Assembly (NCBI GenBank): GCA_037951105.1 | Contig: JBAMJV010002963.1 | Location: 1 to 64,000, forward strand | Source of the DNA: Echinarachnius parma | Lineage: Eukaryota > Echinodermata > Echinoidea > Clypeasteroida > Echinarachniidae | Reading direction: 5' to 3' | Length of the DNA stretch: 64,000 bases | Shown: positions 36,231 through 49,991 of the stretch, piece by piece | Position numbering within the stretch: the first letter of the stretch is position 1 | How the letters are laid out: each line of letters begins with the position of its first letter | The notes under the pieces: generated by a model | Told to the model about the DNA's origin: nothing | What the model saw: only the letters and a program-made list of their open reading frames with translations | Database searches by the model: none | Program-made: the position numbers and the translations under genes

Positions 36231-38749
36231 CTGTAGTGTACAAAAAAAAAAAGAGGAAAAAACAAGTGGTTGATAGTAAGGAACATGAAATAATAAAATA
36301 AAAATCCCCTTCTTTTCTAGAACTAGAGCTATTGAACTGGGCACATTTTAAAATAAGTGAACAGTGAACAAATATAATTAAGATGATCTATTACACGAGT
36401 TATGACAAGTTAAGGACAAGTTTGCATGATACCACGTGACCTTTGAATCTTAATAACATCATCAGCTTACCATGGTGTAGCATGGTCAAACTGATTTGGA
36501 TAGGGCACACTATTTGTATAATCTTTATCTTTCAAAGGATTACCCCCAAGTTATTTTCTGATATGTCAAATTATTGGGGGGGGGGGGGGGGGGGGGTGGC
36601 ACATACCCCCCCCCCCCCCCCATCATTACAGTTGTGCTGATCTACTTCATTTGAATAATGACTTTCAACAACTTGAATAAATTTATCTAAGGAGATCAAA
36701 TTAAATTCCATGACTGTCCATCACCCATGAGATAATGTTACAATTTTCCCCGACTTTCAAGGCCTGGAATTTAACAAAAAGTCAAATTCCATGACTTTCC
36801 AAGGTTACCTGTGTGAACACTGGTATAAAAAACCTACCTTTTCCAAGTCGTCTTTGGTTTTGTCTTCTAACGCCCGTATGTCCTCCATCGTCATGCCATG
36901 ATACTTGTCTAGCCAGCAGAAGACTTGGCGATGGAACAGCGCGAATAACCTCTTCTCTTGCTGCAACAAATAGGAAGCAAGACACAACACAATAATCATT
37001 AATAATAATGGTATTTTATTCAACAAAATGTCACATTCACAGCTACTTGAAGCTGAATTGCAGTGTCATTTGCAACAATATTTACAAACATCAAAATAAC
37101 ATTAATGAACTCACAAGGTATAAAGAAACGTTAATATATATACAATAATTAGAGAAATAAATCATAATACACATGAATAGTATCACGAATTAGCCATGAA
37201 TACTAACGAAAGACAATAAATTATATTGTTGTTGATCGATACATGCATTTTTTGCTTTGTGGCCCAGTTGAGGAAGTAAAAGCAAGATTGTTTCCATTTT
37301 GGTGGCCCCAAACACAGAAGAACATTAGAAAATCGGTTATAAACCCATAAAAAAAATTCCATAGTTCAAGTTTCAGTGTTCATATCTCCCTTGTCCCTAT
37401 ATCATCTTACATGAATTTCTTATAATTGACAAGCCTGTTTATTCCCCTTTACATTGACACCCCATTTGTAATGGTTATGCCATTAGGGAATGTGCATTAC
37501 ACCTGAATATGGGGCCAAGTCAAGATCGAAGTGTTACAAAATGCATAACACAGCCCATCTCATACCTGCCAACATTTGAAAATGAAAAATCTTACTCTCA
37601 TGTAAGCGAAGCGCGCATCGCGAGCGCGAAGCACGAAGTCCTTTGCGGCCGGGGTCCAGCTCTAGGGTTCTAGATGCTATCTTAGCCTTATTTTTAAACA
37701 TATATGACCACACTGAATGAGCAATACTTCAATGATAAAGATCATGAATATTTTGGCTTAATGAGCTTTATGTATGTATGAGCTATATGTATGTGTGTAT
37801 ATATATGCACATGCATATTTAATTTTTGAAAAGAAAAAAAGAAAAAAAATAAAAAATAAAAAAATCGATATATTTTATTTTTTATTTTTTATTTTTTAAT
37901 TTTTATTTATTTTATTTTATTTTTTCCGACTTAAAAATCGTACTCGTCCGATTTCTAACCCTTTTTGAGTAAAAAATCGGACTAAATACGACAAAATCGG
38001 ACTGGTTGGCAGGCGTGCCATCTGCAAACAAATGCAGAATTCACTTTGACAATAATGTTTTACTGTGCAACATTACACTTTTGACATGGCTCCATATTCA
38101 GGTTTACTGCTCATTTCATGATTACATATTAATCATTACAAACGAGGCATCAATGTAAAGGGGAATAAACAGGCTTGTCAATTCAATCAAATTCAAGTAG
38201 GATTATTTAATAACAAGATAGATATCAATGCTCAAACTTGAATTGCCAAACTGTTTTTGAAGGGTTTATTTTGATGCTGATAGATTAAGCATATTTAATG
38301 ACATTTTTTGGCCACAAGCAAATTCTTAATGGCCACACTTATACTTTCAGCTAATCTATAAACACATTACATAATTGTTTAGAATGTGCTTAACAACAGA
38401 ACATGAGAATTCACATAAATAATCAAATACCAATCACATTAAAGCAGAATGAAAGTGATTTAAATAATCATCAAAAAGTAGGACAGTTTTTCTCCTGACA
38501 ATGAACAGTCAGCCTGATTAAAAGGTCGAGTCATTCCCACCTCCCTACCGCTCCCTACAATAAATTAATACCAACGCTATAGTCCCTTCACTCTTCATGA
38601 CAACAAGCCCCAAAAGAATACCATAAGTCCTATCCAGCACTACCACAGTCCTTCTTAGGACTAATCATTCCCTCCCCTTACCACGTGGTGCTATCGAAAA
38701 CTAATATCTGATATTCTGATATCAATGATTGTATTAATATCATCATCAA

Positions 38750-38798
<49 letters not shown>

Positions 38799-41700
38799 GT
38801 CATCATCGTCATCATCGTCATCATCGTCATCATCTTTGTTGGTTGTCATCATCATCAGGCCTGGGATGAATACCTTTATTTATCACCATTCACCATCACC
38901 ATCACCATCACCATCGCCATCGCCATCGCCATCGCCATCGCCATCGCCATCACCATCGCCATCACCATCACCATCACCATCATCATCATCATCATCAACA
39001 TTAACATTATTAACATCATTATTGTCTCTGCAACGGTGGGCCAATTATGAGTATTAAAGCTTGTTGCCAGTTACAAAACTAAGAGGTAGCCATGAATCAA
39101 TTGTGCAAGTACTTACATTCATCACAATCTTCTCCACTTTGCCTTGTAGACCCCACCATTTGAACTTGAAGTAGACCAACTTATATGCACACATTAGAGG
39201 TTGTTGCGTATCCTGTAAGAAACACACACAATTATTTCATTAGTGCTGTATAGTATAATATGTAGCATTTATAGTGCCCCGTCTATCTAGGTCCACTATT
39301 CAGAGGCGCATGACGATTATCCTTGGTCGTCAGGTAAAGTTCAAACCCCTCAATTTTCTTGTGCACTTGACAAGAAATATCAACTCCATGTGGAGCATTT
39401 TAGCCAGAACTGCTCTATAAGAGCGCTAGAGCCGATTAAGGTTAAGGGTCTTGGTGGCTCACTGGTTAAGGCAAAATGTATGAATTACAGCAATATTTAA
39501 TCTCGTCATATATACATTGAGAAGGTATGACAAAAGGGGCACACCATCTTTAAAGGGATCTATTAATGCAACAAATGAAAAGGGGTTGATAACATTTGTT
39601 TTTCTGTGATCTGGTTTGCAATCGAGTGATGTGTCAACAAGTCATGTTAAATGAATGTCATATATGGCTGAGTAATGAGCAAAAAATGCAGTGCTATTTG
39701 CTAACCCATTGTCATAAGTCTGTACACATTTGAAACGATCTCTGGGATTTTTCAAATTAAATTATAAATATCTCAATAGCGAAGAGAAAATGTAAAATAC
39801 CAAAGCGGGTTTCATACCTCTATTACTAAAAGGAAAGCAACCAGGCAATAAAAGAACCACTAAAGATGCAAGTGTATTTGGTCGATTCAGATGAAGATCA
39901 CTTTGAATATAAATACACAAATACAGGGTAAACAATATACATGGGCTGAGGGTGATTTTGCGCCCTAATTTTCAAAATAGCCCCCTAAATTCAGTAGCTA
40001 GCCCCTAAAATTACCATAGGGTAACATGTTAAATATTTTGTGATATCCATCAGATTGAAAAAGTAGCCCCCTAAAATAAAAACAATTAATTCCTGCATTG
40101 CACAAATAACGAGGAAGCATTAAACTGTCCCTGACAGCAGCTGACTGACTTACCCTCCACTTGGGACCTAGAGGACCCCTGCCTGTCTTCTCTGAGTGGT
40201 ACTTGGTTGGGTCTTCATCCTTCTTGTAGTCCTGCAAAACAACGGTAAGTCACGTAAGATATTGTTATAAAGAGGAATGAAGATTGTCCGTTGAGAAAGA
40301 TAAGGGTGCAAAGTCACTTTCATTACAGTTAAAAGTTAGGAAGTCTTTTAGAAACAAAATTTAACTCTTTTTTTTATTTTTGAATAAATATTTCCAAAAG
40401 TAGAAATAATTATTATTTGGAAACTACGTATCACAGGGAGAAGACTCCAACGTGCCATATAGTATGCATAAATCAATTAACTAAAAATAATAGGGCTAAG
40501 ATTGCAACAACATCATTTTAGTTGCCAACTAGTGTTAACTTAGTAGGTTATAAATGATCACCCAGAAAACCACCGATAGTGACTAAGAAAACTTTGTGTT
40601 GCATACACAAACTAGATGGATCTTCGACTGCGTGCAGTCGAAAATGATGCCTCCGGCATTACGCGATAATATCAAGCCCAAATCAACATGTACACTGAAT
40701 TAATTCTGTCAACTCAATTTTGATGGTACTCTGTCTTTTAGATCTTGACGTATCACAATTATGAGCTAGTATAAGTGACCTTGACCTTTGCCCTCATGAC
40801 CCCAAAATCTAATGACTACAATTGCTCCCTAAGATACATTCAGGTATCAAGTTGGATTGAAATCTGATATTCAGTTCTTGATATTTCCAATCACAAGCTA
40901 CTTTTACATATAATGAGCCCTGTGACTTTTGACCTCATGACCACAAAATCTAATCAGTTCATTGGCTCCCCAAGAAACATACATGTACCTTGTTTGGTCA
41001 GAATCCGTCAATCCGTTCTAGAGATAATGCGATCACAAGCTATTTAGGCATATATAATGAGCTCTGCGACCTTTGACCTCATGACCCCAAAAACTAATCA
41101 GATCATTGGCCTCCTAAGTTACATACATGTACCAAGTTTGGTCAGAATCCGTCAATCCTTTCTTGAGATAACGCGATCACGAGCTATTTTTGCATATATA
41201 ATGAGCTCTGTGACCTTTGACTTTTACCTCATGACCCCAAAATCTAATCAGATCATCGGCCTCTTAAGTTACATACATGTACCAAGTTTGGTCAGAATCT
41301 GTCAATCGGTTCTTGAGATAACGCGATCACAAGCTATTTAGGCATATATAATGAGCTCTGCGACCTTTGACCTCTTGACCCCAAAATCTAATCAGACCAT
41401 TGGCCTTCTAAGTTACATACATGTACCAAGTTTGGTCAGAATCCGTCAATCCGTTCTCGAAATAACGCGATCACAAGCTTATTTTGCATATAATGAGCTC
41501 TTTGACCTTTGACCTCATGACCCCAAAATCTAATCAGATCATCGGCTCCCCAAGATACATACATGTACCAAGTTTGGTCAGAATCCGTCAATTCGTTCTT
41601 GAGATAACGCGATCACGAGCTATTTTTGCATATATAATGAGCTCTCTGATCTTTGACCTTTGACCTCATGACCCAAAAATCTAATCAGATCATCGGCCCC

Positions 41701-44700
41701 CCAAGATACATACATGTACCAAGTTTGGTCAGAATCCGTCAATCCGTTCTTGAGATCACGAGAACGGGACGTACGGACGGAAGTATGTACGGACGGACGG
41801 ACGGACAACCCGAAAACATAATGACTCCGGCAACTTCGTTACGGAGGCATAAAAAAGACTTAAAATATGGACCCAGAAGAGCAGAAATATAAATGAATGC
41901 ACTTACACTAGAGCTGACTGGATCATTTGCGATATCAATATACACCACTTCCCTCATCTTCAGCTGTTCAGGAGTCAGGTTGTGTGCCTAGAGAGAATAC
42001 AAGAGACAATTTGAAAGACCTGATGAGTGAAGTCTCTTGTAAATATAGACTTGAAATAGCTGCATGTTGCATGCATCAAAACTGTGAAGGATATTTGCCC
42101 AGAACAGCCGGTGACATGAGCATCATCATGCCACTGGCCAGTGCGCTGTGTGGTGCGGTCTTAGGTTTTAAACATGCAGCACGAGTGGTTGATTAATGGA
42201 CATAAATTCTGACCCATTCCCATTCCCATTCCCATTCTGACCCATTCCTATTTTCATTCAAACTGTTAGATCCCTTCGGTTCCCAAGCCCCTAGCTTTTG
42301 AGTTGACTGCGATACACCCCTTTAAAAAAATAATTAAAGAACCCACCCAATCACCCTGGTATTTTACCAGCTGCACTCCTAATCTTAACTCAAATTTGTG
42401 AAATTTTTGGAAGTTTGCGTAGATCATAAGTTACTCTTTTTGTACAGTTGTTTTATCATTCCATTCTTTCTATTTCTTTGAATGAACAAATTAACTATGC
42501 ATTGTAAATACTTCCAATTTGTTCAAAATTGCAAGAAAAACAAATCCAAACGACACACCAAAGTACTACTCTTACGTTTTCTGACTGGCCACTGTCCTGT
42601 ATATGCCACGTCTCGATCCTCAACTCAAAGTCTGTCTTCATATAGTTTGGATTCTGAAAAACAAAGTCAATAATATTCAGATCATACATGTAAACTAAAT
42701 ACAAAGCAGAACTAAAAGCCTTTGAGAGTTCTTATCTATCCTACACCAAGAACTTTCCAACCCTGAACATTTTACTGGCTAAAATGCAACATCATCGATT
42801 AAGATTTTGTCCAGCTTCACAACCTATATTTGGGCTGCACACTAATTGTTTGCTAGTGGCATGTTTGCCCTGTAAGAATATTTTCCTCAAATTCGTTGCG
42901 GTCTAAAACCGAAATCTACTGGCCCATTTCAGCTTTCAGCTCTACAAAATCCCAATCCTTTCAATGATCAAAACTGTGATTACAAATAAGGCAATATTTC
43001 TCTTTCTGTCAATGCCAATTTGAACATATAGTTGCCCAATCTGGCTACACAAAATATTGCTATTTTGTCTCCTTGTCAATCTATGAACAAGATAGAATTT
43101 TACTACATCACATATGCCTGGTATTAAAGTACTCACCGTTATGACAGTACAGCAGTATGGGTAAGCATTATGTGCTATCTCTGTTACTTCAAGAGATCCA
43201 GTTGGAGCAACAGCTCTGATCAAGCGAGGAACTTTCCTGAAAGACACAAGTTATTATAATGTCTAATATAATTATGGAAATAAAAATGTCATGCTAATTC
43301 TAGTTGCTGTAAGTTTTAAAGTGAAACATTACATAGAGATTACTTTGAGATAGGGCTGAGTCCAAACGGATATCCGTCCGATATCCGACCGTGTAGGTCG
43401 GTTACCGGATTCAAATTCTCGGATACGGGTATACGGAAAAAACAAATAAATAAATAAAAATCAATTTCTTTTTTCTTATCCCTATTCTATAGATTCGGTC
43501 AGAAAATGGCACGTTGAACCCTGCTAATCTATTGCTAAAGTAAAGGTATTTTACATGTATCATGGTAAGAGGATTAATGAATAGATTAGTGGTAGAGCCA
43601 AATTTAGAAGAATCATTTGTGATGAGATATCCGAAGGCTTTCATCTTGACACCGGTTTGTAGACTAACATGGCACTGCCCTGCTGATTCCAATCGAAAAA
43701 ACGGACGGATATCGGATATATCCGAAGAAAAAAAATAATTAAAAAATGAAATAAAAATAAATAAATTTAAAAAAAATTAATTTAAAACATTTTTGGTTAC
43801 CCGTTCGGTTAAACGGTTTTTGCCGTCGGTTAACCGGTTGTCAAAATACCCGACTTACTACAGCCTTACTTTGAAACCTTTACTGATTATGATAGCCACA
43901 TTTTCTTTCCTGTCAAGGAGGGGAATCTCTTTTGACACACTTTCCCCTTGAAGACAACTTGTTTTTGGCACAACATACCTGGGGACCACCAGGCAAAAAA
44001 AACAACAAATCATTTTCTGTTTTGGTACTGTTGTGTGATATCAAATAGATGCCCAACATTTTACAATGGGTTAATAAACAATACAATTCATTACCACCAC
44101 TTACGGAACCAACATGGACTCATGGTTCTGTATGCGCCAATTATAATCACTCATACATTTGAAGACAATAGGATCACGGATTATGCATTCGTCCTCGATA
44201 ATAGGTAGTCTTTGTCTGCAGACGCATGAACACATATATGCTTTATATATGGTCATGAATGCGTTTTCCAATTATATAATTTGTCTGGAAACATATTTTT
44301 GTGAACCTGTTGGTGGAATGGACTACTAAAACTATAACATTTTATTCGTTTAAAAAAGAATATTATTTTTGGGTGGCGTGTATTTGATAACACGCCAACT
44401 AATTGTGTATGGCATGTAACTGGCCATGTTCTCTGTATTCCACTGTAGATGTGATTATATACTCCACACTCTAAGAGTGAGTACTTACGATTCTAAGTGG
44501 TAGATCTTATGTGTGTATTGTCCCGCTTCTTCCACCGTCTCCCCTTTCTGGTTGGTCACCGGTCTCGTGTAGGGGCGGTTCTCAATGACCTCCACTCCAT
44601 CACCGCCTCCAGTCACTCCTTTGCTCGCCTCCGCCACCGAGTAGAGCTGACCAATTTGGTACTGGACGGTGCAAGGAAACAAAATGAAATTATGCTTTAA

Positions 44701-47700
44701 CACAAGTCACAAGTCAACTATGTATTTTCAAGCATTTACTGTATTTGAATGGGTTGAAATGGAATCATGACAAACGATTTCTCAATCTCCACTCCATCAC
44801 CACCTCCCGTCACTCCTTTGCTCGCCTCCCCAACCGAGTAGAGCTGACCAATTTGGTACTGGAAGGTGCAAAGAAAACAAAATTATGCTTCACAAGTCAC
44901 CCTGTTTATTTTCAAGCGTGTATTTGAAAGGGTTGAAATGGAAACATGAGTCATGACCAAGCCTCCACACTAACTTTCTCTACTGGCCTATTCGGGCAAG
45001 TCAAATCATAAATATTCAAACTTTACTTGCCCAAACAGACAATTTACTTGCCCGCTTACTTCTAGATGAGATTTTCATGTAAGGAACTAAATTCTATTCT
45101 CGTACAGTAGTTGAAGAGAAATTTAAATTGCCACATCGGGCAAGCAAACTAGACCATTTATGAAATTTTACTTGCCCGACATCAACTTTGTTGACTATTT
45201 GATGTACATTTTTGTCATATTTTTTATATTAATTTTTCTATTTATTTTTTCTACCTGCTCAGCTTCACCCCTGGAAAACCCTGCCAGAAGCTATTGTCTT
45301 GACTTCTCTGACCTCACAATACCATTCCATCAGTCAGCTAGATGAACAAAAGACATTTTTGGATAAGCCAGCTCATTCCTTTATATGGTTTCTGTTATTT
45401 TGATAATTCCTTATCTGTATTTCTTAGTTGAAGGATCAATTCACAATTAATTCACATTCATGTTATTTGCTTTTCAATTTTCTTCAATGCATAATTCTAC
45501 ATTTCTTTAGTGCTAAAAATAGGACCATTGTGTCAAATGGATTCTATACAGCTTTTGATACAGACCTACATTATCCTTTATCACGTCCAGACAATATTTG
45601 ACCACGATAAATACACTTCAACATTTGATAAGGATAAAAATACTAACAGAGATAAGGACATTCATAAACAAAACAGTTCAATGTGACCTACGATGTACAC
45701 TCACAGAGAGTTACGGTGGACATTGCTATTCAAAGTGTATTCAATCCATGTAATGTACAAAGTCTAACAAATGTATCACCCATGTATCCCACAGTGGTAT
45801 ATTATATTCAGTCTGAGCCTTAATTGTTTTGCTTGCTAGGGGGCCATCTACAAAGTTTGTACGCAAATTATTGTCCGAAAATGACCCCCCCCCCCCCCCC
45901 CCCCTCCCCCCCTGTACACACTTTGTATGCATGTGGATGAATGTAGAGTATGCATCAGTTTGAACCCCCCCCCCCCCCCCCCTCTTGTGCATACATACTT
46001 TGTAGATAGCCCCTAGAGCAATCATACTTGAAAAAAAAAATTACGCCAAATAATGTACTTCCATTAATATAATTTTGCAAAGGGAGAAACAGCACCTGTA
46101 CTCATTAAAAAAAAGTTCCCGACATTGATGCACATCAAATATTGCACAGCGCTCATTCAATATGTTAATAGTGAGTTGGATATTAATTCTATGTAAAGTG
46201 TGTGAAGTGTTCTGTTGCGTGTTGGTATTACGTCTCCTTGTTGCTTGTCATACAGTGTAGATAAGTTGTGCAAACAGATTATGAACAATCACAGAATGAG
46301 CAATCAAACTCGATCAATCTCGGACTAGGGGGGTGTTTCACACAGATCCTAAGTTGAACTTAATAACTCTAAGTTGGACTTAAAATTTATGGAAAGTCAT
46401 TTGTAGCCTTAAAATAAAATATATTCAAAAGCAAAAATGCAAAATATTGTAGAATTTGTATACGTTTTACATCGATAACATGAAATCCCCTTGATAATAG
46501 AACATATCAATGATTTTAATCAACATTTATTTGTATGGCTTTTAGAAGAAATTTTACAAAATTGTTTCAAAGAAACTAGAGGCTTTCCATAATTTCTAAG
46601 TCCAACTTAGAGTTAAGTTTAACTTAAGATCTTTGTGAAACACCCCCAGGGTAATTGTTCCTACTTTTATAACATGTTTTTGTACAGATTTACATTGCAG
46701 AAACTCAAATAACTAAACTATGATTATTAAGCCAGAGAAAAACCTCTTTCATCCAGTTAAGTCATCTATTTGTAAACTATTTGTTTGGCTTTAAATGGCT
46801 TAAAATCATTACTTCATCTAAAATTGCTTCCATTTTTATAAAATACTAATCACTCAGACATGTGTTGGGCCAGAGATTAAATCAGCACAATCATGCTGAT
46901 TCACTGACCCACCTATAAACCTCCCACGCCAGGGCACGGTAAAGCTAATGACAGCAAGTTAGTGGATGCAGATATAATGCTCAGAAACCAATAGAATCAC
47001 AGCCAGAGTCATAATGGTTTTTTTTTTTCTACTTATAAATTTCATTGAAAGCGCAGTGATGGCTATTTATTTGTTCAAACTTAATTTTGGTGGCCATCAT
47101 TTCCAATAGAATGTCTTCTATTTGAGACAAACCAGACATGGATATCAGTAGATGTCTGGTCGATGACTGAATCAGTGTAATCAAGCCGATTCAATGAAAC
47201 CCTGCAACAATACAGTATTGGTCAAAATTAACTATCCCCCCTAACGTTTGTGTGCAGTAATCCATATTGATTTGTACACATCAATAGGGATTACTGCAGA
47301 TTACTGCAGTAAACTGGATAGTTTATTTTGAGTGATACTGTAGGTTTAGTCTGAATGAAATTCTTCATAGTAATCTGCATTAATTAGCTTTAATAAGGAA
47401 TAAAACAGAAATGAATAAACTTACCTCCTCTACTGTCAGGGGAAGGAGAATTCGACTGTAGAGATAAAAACAAAGAACAGTATAAGTGTACAGCATAGCA
47501 GCATTTAATTCAAAATTGTTTCTGATCACCAAATTACTATGCACATCTGAAGAGGGCTTTAAGCTTGTTTTTTTTTATTCAGGTGGCCAAATGACACGTC
47601 AAATACTCCCATCATAGACTTGTGCGTTGTAGATCTTAATTTAGTGCTGTAACCGATCATCGGATCGGCATGCCGATCACGATCTGATCATACATGATCG

Positions 47701-47752
47701 GACCGTTTTTGCCGATTTCCGATCATGCAGAAAAAATCGGAAGATCGGATCG

Positions 47753-47796
<44 letters not shown>

Positions 47797-49942
47797 GTTT
47801 TTTTTCTTTGGAAAATGATCCCAAAAAACATATTTTGGGAATATAAATGAATACCAAAGCAACATATATCCATATTAATAAGCCCAAGGTAATCTTGTAT
47901 GGGTATGCTTTCATTTAAAACTGATTACCTCTCCTTGAGGGCAGGTCCAAGCTAATGTCCCCCTTGATGGTGAACATTCATCTTCATTTTAGCTTTACAA
48001 ATTTGGTATCATTTCAAAGCTAAAAGTCTGAAGTTTAGATTTTTAGTACAGAAATTTGCATAATATGCATATTTAACGAGTAGTGAGCATCGAATTTGCA
48101 TATTTCAAATATTAGCGTGACGTACGGGACATTGTATTTCTATTTTTAATTTTAATTTTATCAATCAAGCTTTAATTTCATATATGGGGACTAGTAAAAC
48201 TAATCACTAGCAATAGTTGACCAAATTTTTAAGTTTCAAAATTAATTAATTATGCTAATAAGGGCGTGTCCAAACTGCAATGTCCCGTACGTCACAAAAA
48301 TGAACACCTTTTTTTATATTTTAGTATGAAACACTGAATTTTTTTCTTTCATATTTTGTGAAGTTCTAATTTATCATACTCTTGACTGGCTAGCTAAGTT
48401 TTATGAAAACAGCATTTTTCGTTTTGATTTTATTAGCTAATTAAGACATGTGACGTACGGGACAAAAGTGTGACGTACGGGACATTTTCAGTGTTAAAGC
48501 AATGGCAAGCCAGGTGAAAATTATTTGTTTTGTGTTTTACCACTGATTATCATAATAATTCTTGCTTAGATACTCTTAAAAATTTCAGAATAAATAGGTC
48601 TTACCTTTAGGAGTTACCTCTAAAAGTAATTACATAATTACCACATCATACTTCGCGTTATAGCTACATACTGATGAAAAATGTGTCTGGAGGGGGAAAT
48701 TTGAAATACCTCATAATTACCTTTAAATAATTATTTAAAATACTAGACAGTCAATTTGAGTAGGGAAACTGCATGTCAATGAAGGAAATATAGTATTACA
48801 TTGGTTCAGTACACCGAGACCTTCAAACAGGTTCAAAAACTGCAAGAAAGTGCTAAAAAGGCACACAATATTTTTAGTTTTTCTTCTAAATAGTCCCATG
48901 TGTAGGATTTCATGTAAGTTGCCAAATTTATGATGATTCTGTTTAATTTTCTCATATTAAAATCTTTTTTGTCAATATTGAAAGTAATTTACATCAGATA
49001 GATGTATCCCACATCTTTTGAAGCCAAATCAAATATTAATTCTTAATTAGTAATTAGCATAATTAATGCAAATTATCGGATTTCAGAGCTTCAATTTGTT
49101 AAAGTCTTATTATAATGTATTGCGGAAGCTGTTTTTGAGTTTTAAATCATCACAATATTGAATAAATACAATTAGAACAAATATATTGCAAAATGGACCC
49201 AAAGATTTAAAAATAAAAGCAGGAAAATGACAAATAAAACATGAGGGAAAAATGTCCCGTACGTCACATGTCCGTACGTCACGCGCATACCTATTTTCTT
49301 TCATTAATTATCAAGGGATAAAAGGTCATAATTTTTTTTTTTTTTTTTGCAGTGCGTATATTAATGGTTACTAAATGCATATATCAGGAATAAGTTGTTA
49401 TCTGCCATGTAGATTCAGAGAGTTTTCACAATACACATTTTTTTTTTAAGTCATAATTTCTCTGGTCCCGTACGTCACGCTGCATATTTATTAGCATAAT
49501 TCAATTTTAACGAGCATTTTGAATATTTTTTTTTGCATTTTAGGAAGGGACTACAAGTAGCTTTCCAAAGCACCAAAAAAATTCCAGATCATAGCTCCTT
49601 CCTTTGAATAATATTCAATTGAAAGCTGTGAATGTCCCGTACGTCACAAGTCAAATAGCTTGGACCTGCCCTTTTACAAAATTATTCGCGCCGATTTTGA
49701 GCTTAGTCCCATGTGTTTCTGAAAGGTTACGCCAAATTAATCACATGGGACTAAGCTCAAAATCGGCGTGAGTAATTTTGTAAAAGAAGAGGTAATCAGT
49801 TTGAAATGAAAGCATACCCGTACAAGATTACCTTGGGCTTATTAATATGGATATATGTTGCTTTGGTATTCATTTATATTCCCGAATTGTGTTTTTTGGG
49901 GATCATTTTCCAAAAAAAAAAAACGATTTTTTTTTTTTTTTT

Positions 49943-49991
<49 letters not shown>

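Noticed and set aside
38725-39057. 110-codon open frame of poly-Ser and Ser-Pro
   Set aside because: It is a translated CAT/CAC/CGC microsatellite in a PITP intron.
41057-41341. Tandem open frame [15 protein letters not shown] repeated in units
   Set aside because: It is a frame of the 145-bp satellite-like repeat whose other copies have frame breaks.
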